Assembly (NCBI GenBank): GCA_018645725.1
Contig: JABGWD010000217.1
Coordinates: 1 to 44,381, forward strand
Source of the DNA: Opitutia bacterium
GTDB taxonomy: Bacteria; Verrucomicrobiota; Verrucomicrobiia; Opitutales; Seribacteraceae
DNA length: 44,381 nucleotides
Direction of reading: 5' to 3'
In this document: piece after piece, positions 18,727 through 28,547 of the stretch
Layout: every line of letters starts with the position of its first letter
How positions within the stretch are numbered: position 1 is the stretch's first letter
Translations under genes and position numbers: made by a program
Notes under the pieces: model-generated
Database searches by the model: none
Seen by the model: only the letters and a program-made list of their open reading frames with translations
Told to the model about the DNA's origin: nothing

Positions 18727-20403
18727 CTAGTTACTAACTATTTTGTATATTATGCTATTGTCTAAATCTACGGCACATAAAATTGGATCTACAAATGTGT
18801 GCACGAAGGAAATACTATGGTCAAATGCTACAAGTGATTTATTGTCAACATTACATTTCTCTGAGAAAGACTTGTTTGTTTTATTAAACGTAGCAGATAG
18901 CAAAGGTTTATAATCGCCTTCGATATTTTTATCATACATGATCAAGTGGTCAAAAAAGTTTTTCTCATGTGCATTATAACTATACCCAGTGAAAGAAATA
19001 TTTTTGCCATCAGATCGATAACTAAAGTTACCATCTACATGATTAATTTCTATTGGATTTACTGATGTTATTTGAGATTTACAAACAGTAATTAAATTAT
19101 TGTTCTTAAATGTTTTTATCTTAGGTAATATGCCGATTTCTGGTTTAGGGTGCAAGACTTTCAAAAAAGGGTTTTGAGGAATAATTTCAGAATAGTAGAT
19201 TGCGAGTTGGGCAATTTTATATTTTTGTCCGTGTTCCTTAATTTTATTTATGCCAAACTCAAAACAGAGAGAGTATAACAAAATATAGCATATAACAGAA
19301 TAATCACGTAATGATTTTATGTTTTTGTATTTTACAGTAAAAAAAAGACCGATCAAAGCAATATGAATCCATATCGAAACAGTAGGATACTGTGGAGCTA
19401 GTGCAAACTTTAGACCAAAACCACAACGTCCAAATGCTACAGCCATACAACTAACTAAGCCATAAACTAAAATAAGAAACATAGCATACTTAAATTCAGT
19501 GAGTTGAACTCTTTGACGAAAGATGGCAACTATATATACTTTGTAATGAAAAGCGACATAACACAGCATAAAGGACAAGACAACTGAAGAAACAAGGTAA
19601 TTAGTCCAACCCATAGCAAAAGGAGCCCAAATTAAAATTGCAAAAAAGTGAAGAAGTCGAAGAGGGTCGGAAAAACCACTACTAATATCAGGGTGGACTT
19701 CTGGATGAATATAGTCCATAAAATAGAAGGCGATTGTGACTAAACCAATTATTGTAAAAGCATAGGAATACTTTTTATTTATATGCTTGTTGTAATCAGT
19801 AAGCTTATTAAAAATAAAAGGATTACACAGAAACCATAATATCATTCCATTGGCATATGTAAAAGTAGACAATATGCTTAAAATTGTAATGGTGCTGAAT
19901 TTCGCGAAACTACTCTTTTCTGAAAAGAGTATAATTACAGATAGCAAAATGCAGATAGGAACGATGAACCCTATAAATGTCATCCCAAAAAGCATATTAT
20001 AGTATTGTGTAGGGATGAATATTATCAGGAGTATTAAACAAGAGAATGGCAGACTATACTCCTTGATTTCAGATCTACTTATATTATATATTAAAGCACA
20101 GCACACAAACGATAATATAATTCTTATATAAACAGCTATTTGCGTAGAATATATACCCATATTTAATAGAATAAGGCTATAGATCTTAGTCAAAACTAAA
20201 CGACTCTCATTATGCTGGGACAAAAGTTCGGAAGCATCAATTCCCCCGTTGTAATATGAATAAAATAATTCCCCAGGTGTGCCCCAATCATCCATAAGGA
20301 GTACATTTCTTGATTGCGAAACGATCGTACAGTTTATATATATAACTACAAATATAACAACAATAAATGCAATTCTTTTCATATAAATCTCTATAGCTTT
20401 CAT
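18727..20403 (-). CDS. Polytopic membrane protein, GT-C-like/GtrC-like glycosyltransferase candidate
   Basis: 558 aa, many TM segments, very AT-rich; after TM1 LLMDDWGTPGELFYSYYNGGIDASELLSQHNESRLVLTKIYS resembles the GT-C first periplasmic loop with acidic residues. Confidence 0.6.
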   Translation of the reverse strand: MKAIEIYMKRIAFIVVIFVVIYINCTIVSQSRNVLLMDDWGTPGELFYSYYNGGIDASELLSQHNESRLVLTKIYSLILLNMGIYSTQIAVYIRIILSFVCCALIYNISRSEIKEYSLPFSCLILLIIFIPTQYYNMLFGMTFIGFIVPICILLSVIILFSEKSSFAKFSTITILSILSTFTYANGMILWFLCNPFIFNKLTDYNKHINKKYSYAFTIIGLVTIAFYFMDYIHPEVHPDISSGFSDPLRLLHFFAILIWAPFAMGWTNYLVSSVVLSFMLCYVAFHYKVYIVAIFRQRVQLTEFKYAMFLILVYGLVSCMAVAFGRCGFGLKFALAPQYPTVSIWIHIALIGLFFTVKYKNIKSLRDYSVICYILLYSLCFEFGINKIKEHGQKYKIAQLAIYYSEIIPQNPFLKVLHPKPEIGILPKIKTFKNNNLITVCKSQITSVNPIEINHVDGNFSYRSDGKNISFTGYSYNAHEKNFFDHLIMYDKNIEGDYKPLLSATFNKTNKSFSEKCNVDNKSLVAFDHSISFVHTFVDPILCAVDLDNSIIYKIVSN

Positions 20404-20500
20404 GATATTTATATATATTTATATTGCATATTAAATGAACTCGAATATTATGGGTAATTACTATTAAAACGAAAGTAGGAGCGCAAGAAGATTAAAAGAG

Positions 20501-20575
20501 CCTAATGATCCAGAGCATTGGCACCACTGTAAAAACTGCAGGGAAGTTTACGTAAGACGAATTTCGAACGATTGA
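20501..20575 (-). pseudogene. Degraded fragment of the RmlD-superfamily gene at 10508-11392
   Basis: Minus-strand reading KFVLRKLPCSFYSGANALDH* versus intact NFSFRSPPCSFYSGTKALGEE; ccactgtaaaaactgca at 20524-20540 exactly equals 10977-10993, same strand and codon phase. Confidence 0.65.
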
Positions 20576-20589
20576 ACACATGGATCGTA

Positions 20590-21363
20590 TTACAAAATCT
20601 TTTGTATAATTGCTATTATTTCGGAATGGTTAGGCAGAAAGCATTTAATGCTATACATGTCATTCAGATATTCTCTCCCTCTTATTAAAAAATCGCAAAA
20701 TGAATCAGAGTCCCAAACATGATAATGAATACTGTAATTCATCTCATCCAAAATCACCCTCAATTCTTCAGAACTCAAAGAGTCAAGATCATGGTCAATT
20801 AACAAGTCCCTAAGTCCTTCATGCCATTTGAACTTTTCAATGTCATTTTCAATGAAGCTTATCTTGCAAACTTTCTCAACCCACTCCTCATAGTGTTTGA
20901 TTCGAGAATTTTCGGCACCCATTTTGTCATCACGAACAAGATGTTCGAATTGCGTCCTTTCTCTATCACAATCAAAACTAAATCTTTTGTCTGGGATCGA
21001 GTAGAAGCACACACCTCCTACTTTCAACCTTTGCAAATGAGCCCTCATGGTTCCCAAAGGGTTCTCACAATGTTCAATCATGTGATTGGCTACAATAAAA
21101 TCGAGGCTGTCCCTTTCAAATTTGGATAGCATTTCGCCGTTATCAATGATGTCTGGGTCGACGAGTGACGTTTCATGTAATTCCGGATAATACAACTTTA
21201 ATTCGTTCGCACCCATTCGGTCTACATATCGGACACTTGCCTCGTTAAATGTCTGTAAAGGCGTATGTAGAGCACCTATTTCAATTCCCTGACCAAAGAG
21301 AAATCTCTTACTTAAGAAATTTCGGAGGGATAAAACATCTTCTGGTATAATATTCTTTGACAT
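20590..21363 (-). CDS. Class I SAM-dependent methyltransferase
   Basis: FGQGIEIGALHTPL, LDFIVANHMIEHCENPLGTMRAHLQRLKVGGVCFYSIPDKR. Confidence 0.82.
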   Translation of the reverse strand: MSKNIIPEDVLSLRNFLSKRFLFGQGIEIGALHTPLQTFNEASVRYVDRMGANELKLYYPELHETSLVDPDIIDNGEMLSKFERDSLDFIVANHMIEHCENPLGTMRAHLQRLKVGGVCFYSIPDKRFSFDCDRERTQFEHLVRDDKMGAENSRIKHYEEWVEKVCKISFIENDIEKFKWHEGLRDLLIDHDLDSLSSEELRVILDEMNYSIHYHVWDSDSFCDFLIRGREYLNDMYSIKCFLPNHSEIIAIIQKIL

Positions 21364-21391
21364 AAACTTCTATTAAGTTCCAACAAATGAG

Positions 21392-23191
21392 TTACTTCCC
21401 GCAAAAGTAGTAATTCCATTCAAGAAACATTACTAGGGCGTAAAGAGCCCTCTCGGTTCCAGGAGTTCCATTAGTCCACCTATCAATTATCTCAACAACC
21501 GCATCACGGTCCAGACAATCACAGTTGCGATCATTAACGAAGCTCTCCGTCCCTCCATTCGCTTCCAAATAGTTTTTCAGCCATAAGGCCATTGGCAAAA
21601 CGAATCCCTGCTTTTTTCTTTTCCAAGCAATCTCTGGAAATGACTTTTTAGCCAAAGACCTCAAAGCTACTTTCGATTCTGAACCATAAAGTTTTTTTCC
21701 AAATGGCAATCGAAATGCATATTCAGCCAGATTTTTCTCTAGAAACGGACATCTCCCCTCCAAGCTCATAGACATGGTCATGCGGTCGAGTTTCACAAGC
21801 AGATTGTCAGGCAACCATGTCAAGACATCAGCAGCGCAAGCCCTTCGCAAAGGATCTTTTAAAGTATCCAAGTATGAAACCAAGTTGCGCTCCCATTGGT
21901 CATCGGTTTTGCCAAACGATTGCACTCCCAATAAATTGCGGACTTCCTTACTCGTAACCAATGGGAAACCAGAAGGCGTGATAGCAAGAGACTCATCGAT
22001 CAAAGACGAGACTTGAGGGAAGGACGAACGTCCTAATAGTCTTTGAAAGAAACTGTCCCTTCGTGCAAAAACGTCATAATAGCCGTATCCCGCAAAAAAC
22101 TCGTCAGCTCCTTCACCCGAAAGAACGACTTTTACATACCGAGACGCCTCTTTGCACAACTTGTATGTGGGCAATGTGGCCTGATCACCAAGCGGCTCAT
22201 CTAGAACAGAAGCAACTTTTGGCAAAAGACGAGAGAAGTCTTTCTCACCGAATTGCACCAAATGATGATCAACCTCACATGCATTTGCAAGAGACTTTGC
22301 GTGCTTGCTTTCGTCATGGGGAACTGAGTCGAAACCTATGGAAAAAGTCTTGATTTGAGGCATGCTCTTTGCCGCCAAGGCCGTAACGAAAGAACTGTCC
22401 AACCCTCCTGACAAAAAAACACCAACCGGCACGTCGCTAACCAAGCGCGATTCTACAGCCTCTTTCAGGAGATATTCGAGTTCTTCCGCATTGCTGATCT
22501 CTTCTTCGGGCTCAAGCATTTGATAATACTTGAACCGCTTGCAAGTGCCATCAATCAAGGAAAACTCCATTCTTTCTCCCGGAAGAAGCCGTTCGACCTC
22601 TCGAAAAATTGTCCTCCTGCCAGGAACATAATGGAGGGCAAGATATCGCATCAGACTAAATGGATCGATTTCTTGAGACAAGTGAAGGGAACTCATCAGG
22701 GCCTTCATATTCGATGCAAACCCAAAAACCTTATGACCGAAATGGAGGTAAACGGGCTTTTCGCCAAAACGATCACGAGCCAAATGAAGAACTCCCTGAT
22801 TCTCGTCAACGACGGCGAATGCGAACATTCCATCTATCCTGGACAAAAGGCCTTCGATACCCCACTCCTCATATCCATGGATCAAAACCTCCGTATCCGA
22901 AACGGATTTGAATGAATGTCCCTTTGACATTAATTGTTCCCGCAAGGATCTAAAATTATATATTTCACCATTTTGAACGACATGCACTTGGCCACTTTCA
23001 TTTGACTGGGGTTGCTCTCCGGTCAAATGATCGATTATCGAGAGTCTCCTCATCCCAATGGCGTATTTGCCACCGACATGAGACCCAACACCGTCGGGGC
23101 CTCTAAATCGCATTGCTTCAAGGGTACGCTCGAGTGTCTCTCCTAACAGAAGACAACCCGAAAGATCAACGAAGCCCGCTATTCCGCACAT
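21392..23191 (-). CDS. asnB: Asparagine synthase (glutamine-hydrolysing)
   Basis: MCGIAGFVD, GPDGVGSH, VQNGEIYNF, GVFLSGGLDSSFVTALA, SGEGADEFFAGYGYY. Confidence 0.97.
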   Translation of the reverse strand: MCGIAGFVDLSGCLLLGETLERTLEAMRFRGPDGVGSHVGGKYAIGMRRLSIIDHLTGEQPQSNESGQVHVVQNGEIYNFRSLREQLMSKGHSFKSVSDTEVLIHGYEEWGIEGLLSRIDGMFAFAVVDENQGVLHLARDRFGEKPVYLHFGHKVFGFASNMKALMSSLHLSQEIDPFSLMRYLALHYVPGRRTIFREVERLLPGERMEFSLIDGTCKRFKYYQMLEPEEEISNAEELEYLLKEAVESRLVSDVPVGVFLSGGLDSSFVTALAAKSMPQIKTFSIGFDSVPHDESKHAKSLANACEVDHHLVQFGEKDFSRLLPKVASVLDEPLGDQATLPTYKLCKEASRYVKVVLSGEGADEFFAGYGYYDVFARRDSFFQRLLGRSSFPQVSSLIDESLAITPSGFPLVTSKEVRNLLGVQSFGKTDDQWERNLVSYLDTLKDPLRRACAADVLTWLPDNLLVKLDRMTMSMSLEGRCPFLEKNLAEYAFRLPFGKKLYGSESKVALRSLAKKSFPEIAWKRKKQGFVLPMALWLKNYLEANGGTESFVNDRNCDCLDRDAVVEIIDRWTNGTPGTERALYALVMFLEWNYYFCGK

Positions 23192-23208
23192 TAGAATAAA
23201 AGGTTTGC

Positions 23209-26200
23209 TCAGCTTGAGGAAGCTGACTCGAAGAAAATATCCTCGTATTTTTGCAACATTTCCTTGTTGGTTCCAAGCGATTTGAGAATATTCCTAGACT
23301 CGGAGGAAAGCCTGTCCCTAAGCTCCTTGTTTGTAATTATCTTCTCCATAGCTTCTTTAAGAGCAGAGAAATCTCCGGACTGATAAAAAATTGCATTCAG
23401 ATCCTCTATGACTTGTTCTTTTATACCGAATACAGAAGTCGTAATGATTGGCAATCCGGCCCTCATCGCTTCCAGTATGACCCTTGGGTAGCTCTCGTTC
23501 TTAGAAGAAAAGACGAAAGCACAAGCCTTCTCGTACCACGGTTCGATATCTTCAACGGAACCAAAAAAAGAAACCTTTTCTCTAATTCTTGAATTCGCGT
23601 GGACTCTAGATTCCAGTCTCTTCGCATAAGAGGAAGACTTGTCACCAAGGAAAACCAAAGCCGTATCTTCTAGTGCACCCTCGGGAAGAGTCTCGAATGC
23701 AGTTATGATTTCCTCTTGGGCCTTTCGACTGCATACGGTTCCCACATTAAGCAATAAATTGCTTTCTTTGGGGAAATCAAGGTTTGGCGCACTCGAGTTT
23801 GTTTTCTCCTGAGGAGCGAGTACATTTTTGATCAAGGCAAAGTTGTTCGACTTATTGTATTTCTCGAAAAGTTCACGCGTTGAACCCGCCACAAAAATTA
23901 TCCTGTAAGGGTATTGAAAAGTCTTGAAAGCTCGGTGAGCTACCGCATTAGAAACTCGCCCAAATGATTCCTTGGCATAACTGCTTTCCCTGATGTTCCA
24001 TACAGAAGGGACTTTCTCTGTATGGGCGGCATCTATTGCAAAAAAGCAATTCATCGTGTTGGCGTAAACCATGTCGCAATCCCGCATCCTGACTCTTTCA
24101 CTCCATCTGGTTAGATGACTGTTATAGTATCTTGCAGAGCAATCAAGAGCATCGAATGGAAGAACCCGGACGGAAATGCCAGAGGCTTCGTAGGCTTCGC
24201 GCAAAGGACCGTCCTTGAGGGAGACAATCCTTGGTTTGATTTTTCCCATCCTGGCTAGTCCAGTAATCATTTCCATCATGCTCAAGGGGGCTCCCTCCAA
24301 ATTGAGATTGTGGGTTATTGCCAAGACATTGACTTGCGAGTTAAAAGGCAACGGCAAGCAGTATGGAATTATGCTAAACTTTCCGTTCTCAGAAGAGAAA
24401 TTCGGACTAAAGAAAGGATCTCTTTTGTTGCCATATTTCTCCTTGAAATAAAATATTTCATTATAATCGTCTCGGAATCCTCTAGATGCACCCTCTTTGT
24501 GAATTAACTGGGCATCGGGACAATATACGCACCTCTTCTTGGCATGCTCAATCACCCGATAGCAGAAATCGACGTCATTGTAGGCTACGGCCAAATTGGA
24601 TTCGTCAAAACCGTCTATCTCCTTAAAGAGCTTTCGAGTCGTAAGCAGGCAGGCAGCGGTTACTGCCTTGTAGTTTCTAGCTACCCTCAGATAATTAAGG
24701 TAACCCGCATCCTTACCGTCGAAACCTCGGAACGCAGGTGCTGGAAGTCCGTCGAGTATACCGTTAATGATCCCTGCATGTTGAATTCTTCCATCAGGAA
24801 ACAAAAGCTTTGCCCCTACAACGCCCACCCCATCAATACTCAAATATCCGACCATTTGACTTAGCCAACATGGTGCAAGAACCTCTGTGTCATCATTGAG
24901 CAAAAGTACGTATTTCGAAGAAGACTCCTCCATACCCTTATTAACAAGATAGGAAAAATTAAATTTGTTCTTCTTGTGAGGAATCCTCAATACACGATGC
25001 TTAGTCTCTTGCAAAAGATCGAGTGTTTCCGGGTCGTCACTCTCATTGTCAATAATGGTAACTGAAAAATTCTGGTATGTCGTCAGTTCGAGAGAAGCGA
25101 GGCATCTCTTGAGAAGTTTCGCATTATTCCGGGTTGGAATTATGATCGTAACACTCGGTCCATTGTCAGGGAAAGTGGGTTTGAAAATGCCCAAACCCTC
25201 TTTTGCCGCCCAATCGGGTTGCGATACGAGAGCGTCTATGCCCTGGCGATTAATGCAATCTTGGACGGCACGCCTACCGGCATCAAAAGAACTCGGTTTG
25301 TTAAGTCCACTTGCTGCAGTTGATGACGGAGATGCCCGCCAATGATAAAGAACCTTTGGGATATGCCCCACGCTCCGGGATACTTCGCAAACCCGCAAGG
25401 CGTAATCATAATCTTGCGAACCATCGTACCCTTCCCTCACATTACCCACTTGCTCGCTAACCGAACGCCTAACGACTTTCATATGGCTTACGTAACAGTA
25501 GGAAAGCAATAGCTCGGGCGACCAATCGGGTTTGAACTGAGGCGAATACCGATTGCCCTCAAGATCGATCTTGTCATCGTCCGTGTAAAGAAAGTCCACT
25601 TCCGCATTCGACGTGACATACGAATTTATTTCAGAAAGAGCGGATGACTCGATGGTGTCGTCATGATCAACGAACACCAAAAATTCGCCGCTGGATAATT
25701 CTATCGCTGCATTCGTTGCTATTGCAATCCCGCCGTTGGACTCACGCATCGAGTAGATTATTCGACTGTCAGCAGAGGAGAGTTGCGTTAGGTAGTCATG
25801 AATATCCTGGTTCGTGCTTCCGTCGTTAACGACACACAATTCCCAATGCGGATAAGATTGATCCAGTATACTCGCTATCGCCTGCCTCAAGAAATCCAAA
25901 GGGGGGTCAAACACTGGCATGATAAAGGAAAAAATTCTCTCTTTCGACCCTTCCTCGACAAGTTGGAATGACTCCCAGAAAGAACGATGCCTCCTTCCGA
26001 ATTCATTATAAGTTAACCACCTTGAGTATTCATTGTTCTTGTCACGAGTCGAAAAAAGTTGCCTGAAGTTTAGAAGCTCTTTTGGAGGAGGAGAAATTGA
26101 ATAAAACAATCTCCAACCCAGGGAATGACATTGGCCTGACTTCAACTCCCCGTAGAGTCGGCAAAGCTTTATTCCGTTTCCGACGGTAAAGCTGCAACTG

Positions 26201-27342
26201 ACTTCAATGCTCGCAAGCCTTCCATCATTCTTGTCGTAGAAGGTTTCCGTTTCGCAAGGTATTGATCTTTTCCCCAATCTTATAAAGAAGGATTCGAATT
26301 TTTCTTCATCATTTAAAGTTAGGACAGCACCGATGAAAACCGTACCGAAAACCAACTTAAGCCTTTGCTTAGGCTCCATCCAAGAAACCAACTTTGCTTG
26401 ACCGTTGGCTTTACGAGCAGTTTTTCCGGCAGCAATTATTTCAAATTTATCAAGTTCTTTCGATAGTTCTTGATGTGCTTCTTCAAGGGCTAGGTTTTCC
26501 TTGAATTGCTCTTCTATCTTCTTCTCCAGAAGGTCGTTTCTCAGTAGAATGTCAGTAAGTTGTCTTCCTGCTATTTCCTGTTTCTCAAGAACCTCTCGTT
26601 TTTTGTTTTCAAGATTCGCTTCCTTCTCTTGATGGCTATCAAGCAAAACCATTGCCCTCATCACTTTGTATGCATGAGCGTAGCTTCTTTTTATTTCATT
26701 GGCCGAAGAGGATGAAAAGTTCAATTCACCCAATTGAATTGGTGAATCTCGTTTGGCTTTTTTGATAACCCCGAGCCCATGTCCATGATCGAACAAAAAG
26801 GAAGGGTACTCATCTTTGATTTCATCCCAAAACTGCCAAACCCCAAAACCCGGCTCACGACAAGTAACGTCATGCATCAAAACAATTCCGCCTGATGAAA
26901 CTCCGTCTATCCATGAGTTAAAATCTTCGGAAACAGCATCGTAAGTATGCAACCCGTCAATATGCAAAAGATCGATTTGTCCGTTTGCAAATTGCGCGCG
27001 AGCATTGTCAAACGGCATTCTCAAGAGATAGGAAAAGTCTGCGTAGAAACAAGCGTTGTGAGACTCGACTTGTTCGTAGACCTTGTCATTGTAGACACCT
27101 GCTTGTTTATCTCCCGCCCAAGTATCAACAGCGTAGCAAAGACTTTCTAGCTTCAATTCTCTAACCGATTGGCAAAAGCAGAAGTAGGAGTCACCGTAAT
27201 GGACACCGAGCTCGACGATTGTATTGGGCTGGTGCGCCCGCAATAGATCGTAGGCAAAGGGCATGTGGGGATGCCAGTTTTCTATTCCTGAAACATATTT
27301 AGGGCAGAAATCGAAGGAAGGAAACTTAATGTTACCCATCAA
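23209..27342 (-). CDS. Giant multidomain enzyme: N-terminal SAM methyltransferase, coiled coil, GT2, GT2, C-terminal GT4
   Basis: 1377 aa. MT: TIVELGVHYGDSYFCF, IDLLHIDGLHTYD. GT2a: FSFIMPVFDPPLDFLRQAIASILDQSYPHWELCVVNDGS, VDHDD. GT2b: VTIIIPTRNNAKLLKRCLASL, LLNDDTEV. GT4: NVGTVCSRKAQEEIITAF, FSSKNESYPRVILEAMRAGLPIITT. Confidence 0.93.
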   Translation of the reverse strand: MMGNIKFPSFDFCPKYVSGIENWHPHMPFAYDLLRAHQPNTIVELGVHYGDSYFCFCQSVRELKLESLCYAVDTWAGDKQAGVYNDKVYEQVESHNACFYADFSYLLRMPFDNARAQFANGQIDLLHIDGLHTYDAVSEDFNSWIDGVSSGGIVLMHDVTCREPGFGVWQFWDEIKDEYPSFLFDHGHGLGVIKKAKRDSPIQLGELNFSSSSANEIKRSYAHAYKVMRAMVLLDSHQEKEANLENKKREVLEKQEIAGRQLTDILLRNDLLEKKIEEQFKENLALEEAHQELSKELDKFEIIAAGKTARKANGQAKLVSWMEPKQRLKLVFGTVFIGAVLTLNDEEKFESFFIRLGKRSIPCETETFYDKNDGRLASIEVSCSFTVGNGIKLCRLYGELKSGQCHSLGWRLFYSISPPPKELLNFRQLFSTRDKNNEYSRWLTYNEFGRRHRSFWESFQLVEEGSKERIFSFIMPVFDPPLDFLRQAIASILDQSYPHWELCVVNDGSTNQDIHDYLTQLSSADSRIIYSMRESNGGIAIATNAAIELSSGEFLVFVDHDDTIESSALSEINSYVTSNAEVDFLYTDDDKIDLEGNRYSPQFKPDWSPELLLSYCYVSHMKVVRRSVSEQVGNVREGYDGSQDYDYALRVCEVSRSVGHIPKVLYHWRASPSSTAASGLNKPSSFDAGRRAVQDCINRQGIDALVSQPDWAAKEGLGIFKPTFPDNGPSVTIIIPTRNNAKLLKRCLASLELTTYQNFSVTIIDNESDDPETLDLLQETKHRVLRIPHKKNKFNFSYLVNKGMEESSSKYVLLLNDDTEVLAPCWLSQMVGYLSIDGVGVVGAKLLFPDGRIQHAGIINGILDGLPAPAFRGFDGKDAGYLNYLRVARNYKAVTAACLLTTRKLFKEIDGFDESNLAVAYNDVDFCYRVIEHAKKRCVYCPDAQLIHKEGASRGFRDDYNEIFYFKEKYGNKRDPFFSPNFSSENGKFSIIPYCLPLPFNSQVNVLAITHNLNLEGAPLSMMEMITGLARMGKIKPRIVSLKDGPLREAYEASGISVRVLPFDALDCSARYYNSHLTRWSERVRMRDCDMVYANTMNCFFAIDAAHTEKVPSVWNIRESSYAKESFGRVSNAVAHRAFKTFQYPYRIIFVAGSTRELFEKYNKSNNFALIKNVLAPQEKTNSSAPNLDFPKESNLLLNVGTVCSRKAQEEIITAFETLPEGALEDTALVFLGDKSSSYAKRLESRVHANSRIREKVSFFGSVEDIEPWYEKACAFVFSSKNESYPRVILEAMRAGLPIITTSVFGIKEQVIEDLNAIFYQSGDFSALKEAMEKIITNKELRDRLSSESRNILKSLGTNKEMLQKYEDIFFESASSS

Positions 27343-27351
27343 AATCAGGTT

Positions 27352-27882
27352 CTATTGCTTTTTCGCGATAAGGATGGTGTCTTTCCAGACTCTACTTTCT
27401 TCATCCAGATCATCTTCGTCACTATCAGTATGGCATTCAAGACAAGTTAAATTCGCATGCTTGCACAAAGCACGCATGCCATCTCCATAAAACCTCCAGC
27501 AATCAATAGGATATCGGTGCTCAGGCCCACTTGACGGGGCTATTACGCAACACAAAGCACCCCTTTTCATCACTCGAAAAAATTCTTCGAAAATAATCCA
27601 TGGATATTCGACATGCTCCAAAGCTTGCCCGGAAATTAAAAGATCGGCAAATTCGTTATCGATTTCAGCCCAATTATACGGGTCTGAAAGAACCAGATCG
27701 ACATTTTTACCCGCAGTCTGATCCACCCCCACATATTCCCATACATCTGGATCGAAAAGTTCCTTATAATTTCCATTTACACATTGGCTTCCAAAATCCA
27801 ATACACGTGAAATCGAGTTTCCATTGGAGTTATCCAAACTGGAGACAAACCTCTCCATTTTCTTAAAAGAACTTTTATGCAT
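27352..27882 (-). CDS. Class I SAM-dependent methyltransferase
   Basis: SRVLDFGSQCVNGNYKELF, YVGVDQTAGKNVDLVLSDPYNWAEI, SGQALEHVEYPWIIFEEFFRVMKRGALCCVIAPS. Confidence 0.82.
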   Translation of the reverse strand: MHKSSFKKMERFVSSLDNSNGNSISRVLDFGSQCVNGNYKELFDPDVWEYVGVDQTAGKNVDLVLSDPYNWAEIDNEFADLLISGQALEHVEYPWIIFEEFFRVMKRGALCCVIAPSSGPEHRYPIDCWRFYGDGMRALCKHANLTCLECHTDSDEDDLDEESRVWKDTILIAKKQ

Positions 27883-28506
27883 TTACTTGATTTTTTTTAG
27901 AAACCCAGAGGGATTCCATGTTATACCAAAATTTTCACAACTACGATCTACCTCAAAAGAATTATCTTTATCCAAGAACGCTTGGGTCGCCTCGAAAGGT
28001 CCGGGCTTCGGACCGACGTCCAAACCATGATGGCATATGCCGTCCTCAACAATGAAATAGCTCCCAGCGGTAACCAGTTTGGAATATAAATTCAAAATAT
28101 TCAAAGTCAGGTCAAACTCGTGTGAACTATCCTCTATGACCATTACAGAACTCCCTACATCTACCAATTTCGCAACTTTTTGAAAGACCTTAACGGCACA
28201 ACCTTCCGTAAAGGTTATTCGAGGGTGATCAAGGACTGCATCATACAAATTAGAGTGATCTATATCCACACCGATGACTCGACCATGCCCCAATAATTCG
28301 AACATATGAGCGAATGCCAAAGCACTCCCCCCATTGAAATTGCCGATCTCAATAAGATAGTCTGGTTTACAACGGTGTATAAGCTCTTGGTAAACCCAGA
28401 AATCCATTGGGTTTTTCAATGTGGGGATACCCCAGTAGGTAGACTTCGTCATCAGTCTTTCCTGAATCTCTTCAAGGATTTTTTTCCGCTCTGGATTTTG
28501 ACTCAT
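27883..28506 (-). CDS. Cephalosporin hydroxylase (CmcI) family protein
   Basis: YWGIPTLKNPMDFWVYQELIHRCKPDYLIEIGNFNGGSALAFAHM, GRVIGVDIDH, VMVIEDSSHE, FIVEDG. Confidence 0.92.
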   Translation of the reverse strand: MSQNPERKKILEEIQERLMTKSTYWGIPTLKNPMDFWVYQELIHRCKPDYLIEIGNFNGGSALAFAHMFELLGHGRVIGVDIDHSNLYDAVLDHPRITFTEGCAVKVFQKVAKLVDVGSSVMVIEDSSHEFDLTLNILNLYSKLVTAGSYFIVEDGICHHGLDVGPKPGPFEATQAFLDKDNSFEVDRSCENFGITWNPSGFLKKIK

Positions 28507-28547
28507 AAAAAATTATGTATTACGTTTTCCATTGGCATACATGAAAA

